Below, piece after piece: positions 34,050 to 42,486 of a stretch of 64,000 bases of DNA. Position 1 is the stretch's first letter, and the number at the start of each line of letters is the position of its first letter. The stretch comes from Arthrobacter rhizophilus (lineage in GTDB: Bacteria > Actinomycetota > Actinomycetes > Actinomycetales > Micrococcaceae). The translations under genes and the position numbers were made by a program. Under the pieces are notes generated by a model. The model was not told the origin of the DNA. It made no database searches and worked only from the letters and a program-made list of their open reading frames with translations. The stretch covers positions 1 through 64,000 of the forward strand of contig NZ_JAPFFT010000017.1 of the NCBI RefSeq assembly GCF_026241105.1, read 5' to 3'.

Positions 34050-34716
34050 GGGGATTGCCGATCTGGTATCCGAGGCCGTGGACCGTCCGGATCACCGTTT
34101 TGGAGATCTTACGGCGCAGGTGGTGGACGTAGGTGTCGATCACGCCCGGTTGGTCCGTGGGGTGGAACAGGGCGCTGATGAGGTCTTCACGGGTGAAGAC
34201 CCGTTCCGGTTCCCCGGCCAGGGTCTCGAGGAGTCCGGCTTCCTTCGCCGTCAGCGTGACCACAGAACCGTACACGGAGCGCACGGACCGGGCACCGGCG
34301 TCGAACTCCCAATCCCCGATTCCCAGAGTTGTGGGCGGCTGGGCGTACGTCCGGGTGAGGGCTCGCAAGCGAGCGGCGAGCTCCATGGCGTCGAACGGTT
34401 TGCTCATGTAGTCGTTCGCCCCGGCGTCGAGGCCCAGGATCTTCTCATCGGTGGCACCAAGCGCGGTGAGGATGAGGATCGGGGTGGCAATTCCTTTGGA
34501 GCGAAGGGCCTTGATCAGGGCAATGCCGTCCATCACGGGCAGCCCCCGGTCAATGACCATCGCGTCCCAACTCTGGGTCAAGCCGAGGTGGAGGCCGTCG
34601 CGCCCATTGACAGCCAAGCGGACGGAGAAGTCCGGCTCCAGGAGCTCGCTGATGAGCGGACCCAGGGCGGCATCGTCTTCGACCAGGAGAAGGGCCGGCC
34701 GCTCAGCTGTTGTCAT
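34042..34716 (-). CDS. OmpR-family response regulator
   Basis: 224 residues: a receiver domain with D-D in L-V-E-D-D and phospho-Asp in V-I-D-R-G-L-P-V-M-D-G (about residue 54), Thr in L-T-A and Lys in M-S-K-P-F. A winged-helix DNA-binding domain follows (V-F-T-R-E-D-L-I and V-D-T/I-D-T-Y-V-H-H-L-R-R-K-I). It is upstream of and overlapping with the kinase gene. A likely target is the pair of 11-bp-spaced repeats before the PAP2 gene. Confidence 0.95.
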   Translation of the reverse strand: MTTAERPALLLVEDDAALGPLISELLEPDFSVRLAVNGRDGLHLGLTQSWDAMVIDRGLPVMDGIALIKALRSKGIATPILILTALGATDEKILGLDAGANDYMSKPFDAMELAARLRALTRTYAQPPTTLGIGDWEFDAGARSVRSVYGSVVTLTAKEAGLLETLAGEPERVFTREDLISALFHPTDQPGVIDTYVHHLRRKISKTVIRTVHGLGYQIGNPHD

Positions 34717-34721
34717 GCTGT

Positions 34722-35375
34722 CTATTCTTCCCCGGCGTGCCCATTCGTGGCGCCTACTTTGACCTTGCGGCGCTTCTTGAGCAACTCGACTCCCCAGGGC
34801 AGCACGGAGACCAAAACCATGATGACGGCGATGGCGTCAATATTGTTTGCGATGAACTCGTAGTGTCCCAACCAGGAACCCAGGAGCGTCACGGAGGTTC
34901 CCCAGATGACGGCGCCGGCGATGTTCCACAGGGTGAAGGATTTGTAGTTGTAGCGGGCAATGCCTGCGCTCAGCGGTGCAAATGTCCGCACAATGGGCAC
35001 GAAGCGGGCCAAGACAATCGCGGGGCCGCCGCGGCGTTTGAAGAATTCCTCGGCCTTGTCCAGATGCGCGGTCTTCAAGACCCGGGCATCGTCCTTGAAC
35101 CAGCGCCGTCCGAACTTGCGCCCAAGCATGTAGCCGATCTGGTCTCCGGCGATGGCAGCAGCCGATACGACGGCGATCAGCACCGGCAATTCAAGCTGAA
35201 GTTGCTGGTGCAGCAGTCCGGTGGTGAACAGCAAGGAGTCACCAGGCAGGAAGGGGAAAAGGAGACCAGATTCGATGAACACGATCAGGGCTACGACGCC
35301 CAACGCTGCAGGGCCCAAGCCCTGGAGCAGGGTGGTGGGGTCAAGGAATGACGGCATGGCAGAAAGTACGTGCAT
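34722..35375 (-). CDS. DedA/VTT-family membrane protein
   Basis: 217 residues. F-I-E-S-G-L-L-F-P-F-L-P-G-D-S-L-L-F, G-D-Q-I-G-Y-M-L-G-R-K-F-G and F-A-P-L-S-A-G-I-A-R-Y are typical DedA motifs. DedA proteins are scramblase-like lipid transporters that recycle undecaprenyl phosphate and related lipids to the inner leaflet. The P-G-D and R residues typical of the family are conserved. The gene is 9 nt after the PAP2 gene in the same direction. Confidence 0.93.
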   Translation of the reverse strand: MHVLSAMPSFLDPTTLLQGLGPAALGVVALIVFIESGLLFPFLPGDSLLFTTGLLHQQLQLELPVLIAVVSAAAIAGDQIGYMLGRKFGRRWFKDDARVLKTAHLDKAEEFFKRRGGPAIVLARFVPIVRTFAPLSAGIARYNYKSFTLWNIAGAVIWGTSVTLLGSWLGHYEFIANNIDAIAVIMVLVSVLPWGVELLKKRRKVKVGATNGHAGEE

Positions 35376-35384
35376 TGGTCCTCC

Positions 35385-36197
35385 TCAGGATCCGTGTGCT
35401 TGTGTTGCGGGTGCTTCCGAGGTGGCTGCTTCTGACGCGGCGGCTCCTGAAACGACCGCTTCTGACACCGTTCGGTGCGAGAGCCGCTCCATGATTCGCG
35501 GCGCGTACCGGTTCCAGAGCCCGGCCAAGACTATTACCGCGGCGCTGGTGGCCAGGAAAGACGCCACCACATCGCTGGGGTAATGGACTCCGATATAGAT
35601 CCGGGACCACGCAACCACTACGGCCAGGGCTGCCCCGGCCCACGCGGTGATGACGCCCCATCGGGTGCCCCGGACCAGGAGGTACAAGGCGAACGCGAAC
35701 GCTACGGCGAAGGCCGTGTGGCCGCTAGGAAAGCTGTTGGAACCCGTTTCCGGGGAGAGCGGATCGAAAAGAAGCGCAGGGTTAGGCCGATGGCGGGCAA
35801 CGATCAGTTTGAATACCTCGCTGGCAGCCCAGCCCGAGCATGCGAAGAGCACAAACATGACAGCCCGCACAAAGGACTTGCGAACCAGGAATTGGTACAA
35901 GCCGATCACCAGGACCATGCAGACTCCTGCTACAGGAGCGAAGAGAAAGTTCAATGCCATGGCCAACGTCGTCAACCCTGCCACGTGGTGGCGGCTGAGT
36001 TCCTGGTCAACGCCAAGTTCGCTGCTGGTCAGGCCCGTTACCGACTGCACGCTGAAGCCAATGGCAAGGACCACTGCCGCGAGGGCAATGCCCCACAGAA
36101 GCCAGTACCTGGGCTGCGGAAGCAACGGCACACTGTGACGGACGACGGCGGAATTGCGGCCTTCCGCGGAAGTGTTCTGCTTGGCATGTGATCGCAT
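35385..36197 (-). CDS. PAP2-family membrane phosphatase
   Basis: 270 residues with the three PAP2 motifs: K-L-I-V-A-R-H-R-P, S-F-P-S-G-H-T-A-F and S-R-I-Y-I-G-V-H-Y-P-S-D. It probably dephosphorylates lipid pyrophosphates such as undecaprenyl pyrophosphate, which fits with DedA next door. The last 30 residues are Ala/Ser/Thr-rich. It is the first gene of a PAP2-DedA-response regulator-kinase run, so the two-component system may sense cell-envelope stress. Confidence 0.92.
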   Translation of the reverse strand: MRSHAKQNTSAEGRNSAVVRHSVPLLPQPRYWLLWGIALAAVVLAIGFSVQSVTGLTSSELGVDQELSRHHVAGLTTLAMALNFLFAPVAGVCMVLVIGLYQFLVRKSFVRAVMFVLFACSGWAASEVFKLIVARHRPNPALLFDPLSPETGSNSFPSGHTAFAVAFAFALYLLVRGTRWGVITAWAGAALAVVVAWSRIYIGVHYPSDVVASFLATSAAVIVLAGLWNRYAPRIMERLSHRTVSEAVVSGAAASEAATSEAPATQAHGS

Positions 36198-36259
36198 GGT
36201 GTCTCCGGTTCGGGGGTAGCGGCCGTCGTGCGGCCTGTTTCCACTCTCGCGCGGGGCAT

Positions 36260-36277
36260 TTAAGAAGCTCTTAAGAA
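36260..36277. promoter_or_regulatory. Putative OmpR-type response-regulator site before PAP2
   Basis: TTAAGAA occurs at 36260-36266 and again at 36271-36277, exactly 11 bp apart, about 63 bp upstream of the PAP2 start. Tandem half-sites at one-turn spacing are typical of OmpR/PhoB-family response regulators, one of which is encoded in this operon. Confidence 0.5.
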
Positions 36278-36368
36278 CTCCTGCTTTTGGGTACTTCGCC
36301 CCTTGACCCGTGGGTGGCTGAGCCCCAGAGTTAGGAACCTACTGTCCGCCAAAATCGAAGGATCTGGG

Positions 36369-37154
36369 ATGTCCGAATTTGCGATCTCGAAAGACGGTAC
36401 CCGCATCGGGTATGACCAGCTCGGCGAAGGACCCGCCGTGATCTTGGTTGGCGGTGCGATGCAATTCAGGGGCTTCGACCCCAACACGGTGGAAATGGCC
36501 AAGCTCTTAGGCGCTAAGGGGTTCACGGTCTTGAACTTCGACAGGCGCGGCCGTGGGGAAAGCGCCGACGCTCCGTCATTCACCCTGAAGGACAACATCG
36601 ACGATCTCGGCACGCTGATCGACATCGCAGGAGGCAAAGCTGCGCTCTTCGGGAGCTCTTCCGGTGGCTCGATTTCCCTGGCAGCGGCGGCAGCAGGCCT
36701 ACCCGTCACGAAGCTGGCGCTCTGGGAGACTCCCCTGAGCGATGAACTCGGTACCGGCGGGGCCGAGTTCTTCGCAGGGCTCCAGGAACGGATCGCATCC
36801 GGGGACAAGGCCAGCACCATCGAGTACTACATGAAGGACATGCCGCCGGAATGGCTGGCCGGCGCCAAGAACAGTCCAGGATGGCCCATCATGCTCGAAC
36901 TGGGCCCCAGCCTTTCCGCCGACGCCGAATCCCTCGCGTGGACCCAGTCCGCGCCAAGGGCAGAACTGTGGTCCGGCATCACGCAGCCCACCCTGGCGAT
37001 CGTCGGCGAGCAGACCATACCCATCATGCCGAAAGCGGCCGACTCCATCGTGGCCAACATCCCGAGTGCTCGCAAAGCCACCATTCCAGGAGCCAACCAT
37101 GGCTGGGAACCCGGAGTCATGGCAGACGCGCTGGCCGAGTTCTTCGCCGGTTAG
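36369..37154 (+). CDS. Alpha/beta hydrolase
   Basis: 261 residues. Lid-less hydrolase core: S-K-D-G-T-R-I-G-Y-D-Q-L-G-E-G-P-A-V-I-L-V-G-G, then D-R-R-G-R-G-E-S. The nucleophile elbow G-S-S-S-G-G (serine about residue 99) and a C-terminal A-N-H-G-W with the catalytic His follow. Substrate unknown. ATG 36369 (MSEFAISKDG) is chosen; in-frame sequence before it is unlike the family. The gene is 19 nt before the coiled-coil ORF and probably co-transcribed. Confidence 0.88.
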   Translation: MSEFAISKDGTRIGYDQLGEGPAVILVGGAMQFRGFDPNTVEMAKLLGAKGFTVLNFDRRGRGESADAPSFTLKDNIDDLGTLIDIAGGKAALFGSSSGGSISLAAAAAGLPVTKLALWETPLSDELGTGGAEFFAGLQERIASGDKASTIEYYMKDMPPEWLAGAKNSPGWPIMLELGPSLSADAESLAWTQSAPRAELWSGITQPTLAIVGEQTIPIMPKAADSIVANIPSARKATIPGANHGWEPGVMADALAEFFAG

Positions 37155-37173
37155 TAAGGCGCTGGCCTCCGCG

Positions 37174-38049
37174 ATGGACCTGGCCGGGATCGCCGTCGAA
37201 CTCTACACACTGGTTCCCTCGGCGTTCACGGCGGCCCGTACTGCGCGGGCCAAGGAAGCGAAATCCAGCGGGGACGCTGAGCTTGCGAAACAGATCGCCC
37301 AGCTGCCCAAGCCGTCGACGGCGGCGTGGGCGGTCAACATGCTTGTGCGGCACGGCACCAAGGAATTCGCCGGTGTGCTGGAGCTTGGGGCATCACTCGG
37401 GAGGGCCCAGGAGCAGCAGGATCACGACCGTCTCCGTACGCTCGGCCAGCAGCGCCCGCGGGTGCTGGCTGCCGCCGTCGAGCAGGCCCGTGCCGTGGCC
37501 GAAAGCCTAGGTGTCAAAGTGAGCGGCGCCGCCGCGCTGGAGATCGAGGCCACGCTGAGGGCAGCCATGACGGATCCCGCCGCCGCTGAGGCGCTCCGCA
37601 GCGGGCAGCTGGTGCGTTCGCTCGCCACAAACGGATTGGAACCCGTGGACCTCTCGGGCGCAGTGGCGGTTGCAGGCGCACTTCCCGCGGTGGGTACCAT
37701 CCAAGAAGGGCCCGACGACGGCGGACGGCGGCGCGGGCGGGCAGACTCACAGCGTGAACGCGAGAAAGCCCAAACTGCATTGCTCGAAGCACAGCAGAAC
37801 GCGGACAGGGCCGACATGGAACTCGCCAAGGCCGAGCGTGAAAAGACCGAGGCCGTGCACCGGAGCCAGCAACTCGCCGTCGAAGTCAAAGCTGCCAAAG
37901 ACAAGCTGGCTGCGTTGCAGCAGGAGCTTGCCGCCACGGAGTGGGCGATCACCCTGGCCGAGCGGAACCGCAAACTGGCCACCCGGCTAGCCGCCCGGGA
38001 ACGCCGGACTGCGGAAACGGCGCGGGCCCGGTTGGAGGGGTTGGGCTAG
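37174..38049 (+). CDS. Hypothetical coiled-coil protein
   Basis: 291 residues. N-terminal helical part (L-A-G-I-A-V-E-L-Y-T-L-V-P-S-A-F-T-A-A-R), then W-A-V-N-M-L-V-R-H and R-V-L-A-A-A-V-E-Q-A-R. The C-terminal 100 residues (R-E-R-E-K-A-Q-T-A-L-L-E onward) are a long Glu/Lys/Ala-rich coiled coil. This general layout is known from actinobacterial proteins of unknown function, but I give no role. ATG 37174 was chosen because it follows the hydrolase stop; a GTG/ATG further upstream would overlap the hydrolase. Confidence 0.65.
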   Translation: MDLAGIAVELYTLVPSAFTAARTARAKEAKSSGDAELAKQIAQLPKPSTAAWAVNMLVRHGTKEFAGVLELGASLGRAQEQQDHDRLRTLGQQRPRVLAAAVEQARAVAESLGVKVSGAAALEIEATLRAAMTDPAAAEALRSGQLVRSLATNGLEPVDLSGAVAVAGALPAVGTIQEGPDDGGRRRGRADSQREREKAQTALLEAQQNADRADMELAKAEREKTEAVHRSQQLAVEVKAAKDKLAALQQELAATEWAITLAERNRKLATRLAARERRTAETARARLEGLG

Positions 38050-38064
38050 GCAGGCAACCAAAGC

Positions 38065-38080
38065 GTCCGATATACCGGAC
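38065..38080. promoter_or_regulatory. IclR operator, copy 1 (before iclR gene)
   Basis: GTCCGATATACCGGAC, a 16-bp palindrome with one mismatch pair. The identical 16-mer occurs at 40706-40721, upstream of the NCS1 permease gene. The copy lies 24 bp before the IclR ATG, over the expected -35 of a promoter with -10 TATTCT (38092-38097). The ATG follows 7 nt after that -10, suggesting a leaderless message. Confidence 0.8.
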
Positions 38081-38103
38081 AATCGGGGGCGTATTCTTGG
38101 ACA

Positions 38104-38946
38104 ATGAACAGTCATTCCGTGCGGCCCAAGGCGCCGGCTGCAGCCCAGGTGTTGGCGGTTCTCAGATACGTCGCCGGACAAGCCGGCCCGGTTAGCGCGT
38201 CCATCATTGCGCGCGATGTTGGATTGCCTCGGTCCACCACGTATCAGCTCATAGCCTCCCTGATCGATGACGGCTTTTTGGTCCATCTTCCGGAGGAGCG
38301 CAAATATGCCTTGGGTGTGACCGCCCATGAGTTGGGGACGGGGTATTCGCGGCAAGCTCCGATCCAGCGGATTGCCCGGTTCCCGCTGTCCCGGCTCGTC
38401 GCCCGAACCCGCCGGACTGCCCATCTTGCCGTGATGCACGGGCGAGACGTCGTTTACGTGATCGAGGAGCGGGCGCCGCGGCAACGGCCCTTGGTCACGG
38501 ACACCGGGGTCCGGCTTCCGGCCCACCTGACGGCCAGCGGGAGGGCGATGATGGCACAGATGGACTCCGCCCAGGTGGCTGCGCTTTTCCCGGGACCGGA
38601 GGCTTTCGCGGAGCGCCACAGCAACGGCCCACAGTCCTTGCCGGCGTTGCAGGATCTCTTGGCGCGGGCACGGTCGCTCGGATATGCATGGGAGCAGGAC
38701 GAGGTCACGGAGGGGTTTTCCTCTGTTGCCGTCGCTGTCCTCGACCGGCAGCGCTATCCGGTGGCCAGCGTGACGTTGACGGTGTCGAACCGGGCGTTTC
38801 CTGGCGGAAGCGCCAGGCACCGGGGCAAGGACGCCGAGACCGCCGAGGAAAGGGCCGTCCGCATCGAAGACGTCGCCCGGGAGTGGATTCCGGAAGTGAC
38901 CAGATGTGCCAGGGAAATTTCCCGCCGGTTGGGCACCCAAGCCTGA
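38104..38946 (+). CDS. IclR-family transcriptional regulator
   Basis: 280 residues. N-terminal winged HTH (A-Q-V-L-A-V-L-R-Y-V-A-G-Q, then V-S-A-S-I-I-A-R-D-V-G-L-P-R-S-T-T-Y-Q-L-I) and a C-terminal GAF-like effector domain (T-A-H-L-A-V-M-H-G-R-D-V-V-Y-V-I-E-E, then R-L-P-A-H-L-T-A-S-G-R-A-M-M-A, and F-S-S-V-A-V-A-V-L). The A-S-G-R-A-M pocket is conserved. Probable target: NCS1 permease at 39125-40606, which shares its operator. Confidence 0.93.
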   Translation: MNSHSVRPKAPAAAQVLAVLRYVAGQAGPVSASIIARDVGLPRSTTYQLIASLIDDGFLVHLPEERKYALGVTAHELGTGYSRQAPIQRIARFPLSRLVARTRRTAHLAVMHGRDVVYVIEERAPRQRPLVTDTGVRLPAHLTASGRAMMAQMDSAQVAALFPGPEAFAERHSNGPQSLPALQDLLARARSLGYAWEQDEVTEGFSSVAVAVLDRQRYPVASVTLTVSNRAFPGGSARHRGKDAETAEERAVRIEDVAREWIPEVTRCAREISRRLGTQA

Positions 38947-38976
38947 TCCCGACGTCGTTCCGTCTGGTAGCGGAGG

Positions 38977-39073
38977 GGACGCTCGCTCACATATGCCGCC
39001 AAATACCAGGACGCTCGCTCACCTCAAGTGAACGAGCGATCGCCGAAAACACCCCATAAGTGAGCGAGCGTCT
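38977..39073. repeat. Second cluster of GCTCGCTCAC / GTGAGCGAG repeats
   Basis: Copies of the motif also found at 7566-7727: GGACGCTCGCTCAC (38977-38990), AGGACGCTCGCTCACCT (39008-39024), a degenerate GTGAACGAGCGATCG (about 39029-39043) and GTGAGCGAGCGTCT (39060-39073). The first and last copies are inverted, so the interval can form a hairpin. It lies between the convergent IclR and NCS1 permease genes. Confidence 0.82.
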
Positions 39074-39124
39074 GAGGAAGCCCCCGGCCGCTCTTGCGGT
39101 CAGGGGTCTCCTTACTTCAGGTGG

Positions 39125-40606
39125 CTAAACTACTGCGGTGTTCGGCACTGAGCCGGCCAGCGGAACTACTGCCTCCGAGCCGGGTTCCGTCGGATAGACC
39201 ATCTCGGCCGGAGCATTCGAATTCCTCTTCGCCAGCGGGTAGAACACGATTGCCGTGACCACGAGGCCTACGAGCCAGGAGATATCCGCCCCGCCTAGCA
39301 GCTCGGTCATCGGACCCGTGTAGAGGGTCTGGGCCAGGAACGGGATCTGGACGACGATGCCGATCGCGTAGCTGAACAACGCAGTCTTGTTCCAACGTCC
39401 ATAGCGACCGTTCACGTCGTAAAGGGCCGGAATGTCAACCTTTTCCTTGGAAACCAGGTAATAGTCCACGAGGTTAATCGAGCTCCACGGGATGAATACC
39501 ATCAGCAGGAGAAGGACGAAGTTCTTGAAGTTGGCAATGAAATCAGGCGAAGCCAGCACGGCGATGAGTACCGAGAGTCCGATAAAGCCGATCACATAGG
39601 CGAACCGGGTCCATGAGGCTACTGCCGACTTACGAGTGAACGCCGTGACCGAAGTAAGCATGGTCATGTAGCCGCCGTAGGCGTTCAGCGTGTTGACGGT
39701 CAGCTTTCCGGTCACGACGACTAGGTAGATGACCACGGCGATCAGTCCGCCGCCGCTCAAATTCCCGAGGAAGGCGACTTGGCCGTCCAGGAACCTCGCA
39801 CCCTTAGGCAAGGCAAGGGCAGCGAAGAGCGCGCCGAGGGTCATGGACCATTGGGAACCAAGCACCGTCCCGAAGTATGCCGACATGAAGGTCTTGCGTA
39901 CGGGGGTGCTGGAAGGCAGGTACCGGGAGTAGTCGGCCACGTACGGACCGTACGTCAGCTGCCATCCGGCGCCGAGCGAAATGGCGAGCAGGAAGGTCGG
40001 AAACTCGAAGCCGCCGGCTCCCAAGAGTGCACCCACGTCCTGGCTGGTCAACAGCCTGATGCCCAAGTAAGTGAAGCCGAGGATACCCACGACGGTCGCA
40101 ATCCGGCCCAACATGTGGATGTACTTGTAGCCCAGGGTCGCCACGACGATGGTCAGCACCCCGAAGACGATCATGCCCACGGCCGGGGTGCCCGTGTGGA
40201 GGATGAGGCTGATCGCCTGCCCGGAAAGGACGGTACCGGTTGCTGCGAAGCCGAGGTACATGACGACCACCAGCACCAAGGGAATCACCGCCCCGAAGAT
40301 TCCGAACTGCGCCCGGCTGGAAATCATCTGCGGCAAGCCGAGCTTCGGCCCCTGGGCCGCATGAAGCGCCATGACAGCGCCGCCCACGAGGTTTCCGATG
40401 AGGAGCCCGATGATCGCCCACAACGCATCCGCGCCGAACAGTACGGCCAAGGCGCCGTCGACAATGGCCGTAATCTGCATGTTCGCGCCGAACCAGAGCG
40501 TGAACTGCTGGCCAGGCGAACCATGGCGTTCATTTTCCGGGACAAAGTCAATGGAACGACGCTCAACGCGCGGCCCAACCGTTCCCGCTTTTCCTGTGGC
40601 CTGCAT
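39125..40606 (-). CDS. NCS1-family permease (purine/hydantoin/allantoin-type)
   Basis: 493 residues with about twelve helices. The N-terminus has V-E-R-R-S-I-D-F-V-P-E-N-E-R-H-G, the usual NCS1 opening, followed by W-F-G-A-N-M-Q-I. Later come A-A-Q-G-P-K-L-G-L-P-Q-M-I-S-S-R-A-Q-F-G and Y-V-A-D-Y-S-R-Y-L-P. NCS1 carriers import nucleobases and related compounds with Na+ or H+. A 16-bp palindrome identical to the one before the IclR gene lies about 100 bp upstream. The substrate is not determined. Confidence 0.93.
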   Translation of the reverse strand: MQATGKAGTVGPRVERRSIDFVPENERHGSPGQQFTLWFGANMQITAIVDGALAVLFGADALWAIIGLLIGNLVGGAVMALHAAQGPKLGLPQMISSRAQFGIFGAVIPLVLVVVMYLGFAATGTVLSGQAISLILHTGTPAVGMIVFGVLTIVVATLGYKYIHMLGRIATVVGILGFTYLGIRLLTSQDVGALLGAGGFEFPTFLLAISLGAGWQLTYGPYVADYSRYLPSSTPVRKTFMSAYFGTVLGSQWSMTLGALFAALALPKGARFLDGQVAFLGNLSGGGLIAVVIYLVVVTGKLTVNTLNAYGGYMTMLTSVTAFTRKSAVASWTRFAYVIGFIGLSVLIAVLASPDFIANFKNFVLLLLMVFIPWSSINLVDYYLVSKEKVDIPALYDVNGRYGRWNKTALFSYAIGIVVQIPFLAQTLYTGPMTELLGGADISWLVGLVVTAIVFYPLAKRNSNAPAEMVYPTEPGSEAVVPLAGSVPNTAVV

Positions 40607-40705
40607 GCCTGTTCCTCACTTTGACAACCGAAGTCCGATGTCCCCAACTGAGAATCAATCAGAGCATGCGAAGTGACGGCTATCACCGAAAGGCGGGCAT
40701 GTTTA

Positions 40706-40721
40706 GTCCGATATACCGGAC
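40706..40721. promoter_or_regulatory. IclR operator, copy 2 (before NCS1 permease)
   Basis: Identical 16-bp palindrome to 38065-38080. It is about 100 bp upstream of the permease start at 40606. The region 40607-40741 has no other clear feature. Confidence 0.78.
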
Positions 40722-40741
40722 GCTAAGGCCATAGTTGTGAT

Positions 40742-41503
40742 TTACCCCGTTTGGCGGCCGTCCTCGCCGGCCAGACCCATGAACATCGTCTTGTGCAACA
40801 CGTCTACGTGCCGCCGCGACACCTCCACCGCACCGCGATCGTCCCGCGCCCGCAGCGCGTTCACGAGCGCAATGTGGTCCTGGTTGGATTTGTGCAGGAG
40901 CTCGATCGGGTACGGGATGAAATAGGCATAGAGCTCCGCCAATGTCTCGTTGTAAGCGTCCACCGCCGGACCCAATCCCGAGGACACCGCAACCAGCTGG
41001 TGAAACCGCTCGTCGGCCTGGTGATACTCGGACCAGTTGGTCGATCCGGCCATTTCATGGGTAAGCCGCTCCAGCTCGTCGAGTTGCTCGGCAGTGGCAT
41101 TGACCACGGCGAAATGCGTGACCGCGCATTCGAACAGCAGCCGCCGGTCCACCAGCCGGTTCACGGCGCGGGATTCGGCGGGCGACGCGGCAAGCTCATC
41201 CAGGACAGTTCGCGGCGGCTCGTCTGCGACAAACGTTCCGCCACCGCGTCCGCGACGGCGGACCACTACACCCTGATCGGCGAGGCTTGCCAAGGCCCTG
41301 CGTGCGGTGATCGGACTAACGGAGAGACCCAGCGCGACGTCCTGTTGGTCCGGCAGCCGTTCCCCTGGCTGGAGCAGCCCAAGGGAAATTGCCATGCCGA
41401 TTCGCAGCCGCACGGCGTCGATTGCGCTCCTGCGGTCGATTCCGAGCAACGGCGCGGCTCCGATGGGTGATTCGCCGGTGGTGTCCTCGAGCTGGCTGGT
41501 CAT
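40742..41503 (-). CDS. GntR-family (FadR subgroup) regulator
   Basis: 253 residues. N-terminal winged HTH (G-M-A-I-S-L-G-L-L-Q-P-G-E-R-L-P-D-Q-Q-D-V-A-L-G-L-S-V-S-P-I-T-A-R-R-A-L) and a C-terminal helical FCD-type domain with metal-binding residues (R-L-L-F-E-C-A-V, then D-E-R-F-H-Q-L, and H-I-A-L-V-N-A-L). ATG 41503 begins M-T-S-Q-L-E-D; longer frames upstream run into the nitrilase. It is divergent from the nitrilase operon, with a palindrome between them. Confidence 0.92.
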   Translation of the reverse strand: MTSQLEDTTGESPIGAAPLLGIDRRSAIDAVRLRIGMAISLGLLQPGERLPDQQDVALGLSVSPITARRALASLADQGVVVRRRGRGGGTFVADEPPRTVLDELAASPAESRAVNRLVDRRLLFECAVTHFAVVNATAEQLDELERLTHEMAGSTNWSEYHQADERFHQLVAVSSGLGPAVDAYNETLAELYAYFIPYPIELLHKSNQDHIALVNALRARDDRGAVEVSRRHVDVLHKTMFMGLAGEDGRQTG

Positions 41504-41540
41504 ATCCGCTACTTTACGGGGCAAAATCCATCTTCCTTTT

Positions 41541-41561
41541 ATTTGATCATTATGATCTAAT
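41541..41561. promoter_or_regulatory. Putative GntR operator
   Basis: ATTTGATCATTATGATCTAAT is a 21-bp palindrome around T41551, with core GATCAT-T-ATGATC (41545-41557). It sits between the GntR gene and the nitrilase gene, 36 bp before the nitrilase GTG. Layout and length fit a FadR-type regulator. Confidence 0.7.
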
Positions 41562-41597
41562 ATGAGGCGAGTCACAACGACAACGTGGAGAAAAACA

Positions 41598-42476
41598 GTG
41601 CAACGCATCCTTCCCCTCATCGCCGCACAAGCGCCGCCGCGATTGATCGGTGAGCCAATCCAAGCCTTCGCCGCCGAGGTCGCCGCCGCCGTCGCGACCC
41701 AACCGCAAAGCAAGCTTGTGGTCTTCCCGGAGCTGCACCTTTTCGGGGATTCCTACCCGGACCAGCAGCGCACGGAGGTGCTGCAAGACTCCGCAGAGCC
41801 GCTCGACGGTCCGCGAGTCAGCGAACTGCGGCGGCTGGCGGCAGACCTAGGTATCTGGCTGGTTCCGGGCAGCGTGTGCGAGCGCGGCCCGGAGGGGCAG
41901 TTGTTCAATACCCAGTTGGTCCTCTCCCCGGAAGGCGAGCTTGCCGGCTACTACCGCAAGGTCTTCCCGTGGCGCCCTTTTGAGCCCTACGACCCGGGCG
42001 ACCGATTCAGCACTGTTGACCTGAAGGGGATCGGCAGGGTGGGCCTGAACATTTGCTACGACGCCTGGTTCCCCGAGGTATCCCGTCAGCTGGCGTGGAT
42101 GGGCGCCGAAGTCATCCTTAACGTCGTCAAGACCACGACGCCGGACCGCAAGCAGGAACTCGTCCTCGCCAAGGCAAACGCGATTGTGAACCAGGTCTTC
42201 ATGGTCAGCGTCAACTGCGCGGGGCCGACCGGCAAAGGCCTGAGCCTGATTGTCGACCCCGAGGGAAACACCATAGCCGAGGCCGACGACGACGCGCCGA
42301 CCCTGCTCACCGCGGAACTGGACCTTTCCGCCGTCGAGCATGTCCGCACTCACGGGACCGAAACCCTCAATCGCCCCTGGTCCCAATTCCGCCCCGGCGA
42401 GCCCGCCATCGACCTGCCCATCTACCAAGGCCGCATCGACCCGGCCACCTGGACCCCGCGGTCCTCCAACCTTTAA
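41598..42476 (+). CDS. Nitrilase-superfamily carbon-nitrogen hydrolase 1
   Basis: 292 residues. The E-K-C triad is visible: E in V-V-F-P-E-L-H, K in Y-Y-R-K-V-F-P-W and C in N-I-C-Y-D-A-W-F. The superfamily contains aliphatic amidases, beta-ureidopropionases and N-carbamoylases; I cannot assign the substrate. The GTG at 41598 is preceded by GGAG. The gene precedes an APC permease and is divergent from the GntR gene, which probably regulates it. Confidence 0.88.
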   Translation: MQRILPLIAAQAPPRLIGEPIQAFAAEVAAAVATQPQSKLVVFPELHLFGDSYPDQQRTEVLQDSAEPLDGPRVSELRRLAADLGIWLVPGSVCERGPEGQLFNTQLVLSPEGELAGYYRKVFPWRPFEPYDPGDRFSTVDLKGIGRVGLNICYDAWFPEVSRQLAWMGAEVILNVVKTTTPDRKQELVLAKANAIVNQVFMVSVNCAGPTGKGLSLIVDPEGNTIAEADDDAPTLLTAELDLSAVEHVRTHGTETLNRPWSQFRPGEPAIDLPIYQGRIDPATWTPRSSNL

Positions 42477-42486
42477 GGAACCACCG

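Noticed and set aside
38947..39124. Repeat cluster considered as a CRISPR array
   Set aside because: The units are short, inverted as well as direct, irregularly spaced, and no cas genes are near.
41565..41590. ACGACAAC near 41576 as another copy of the 66-bp palindrome
   Set aside because: Only eight bases match and there is no surrounding palindrome.
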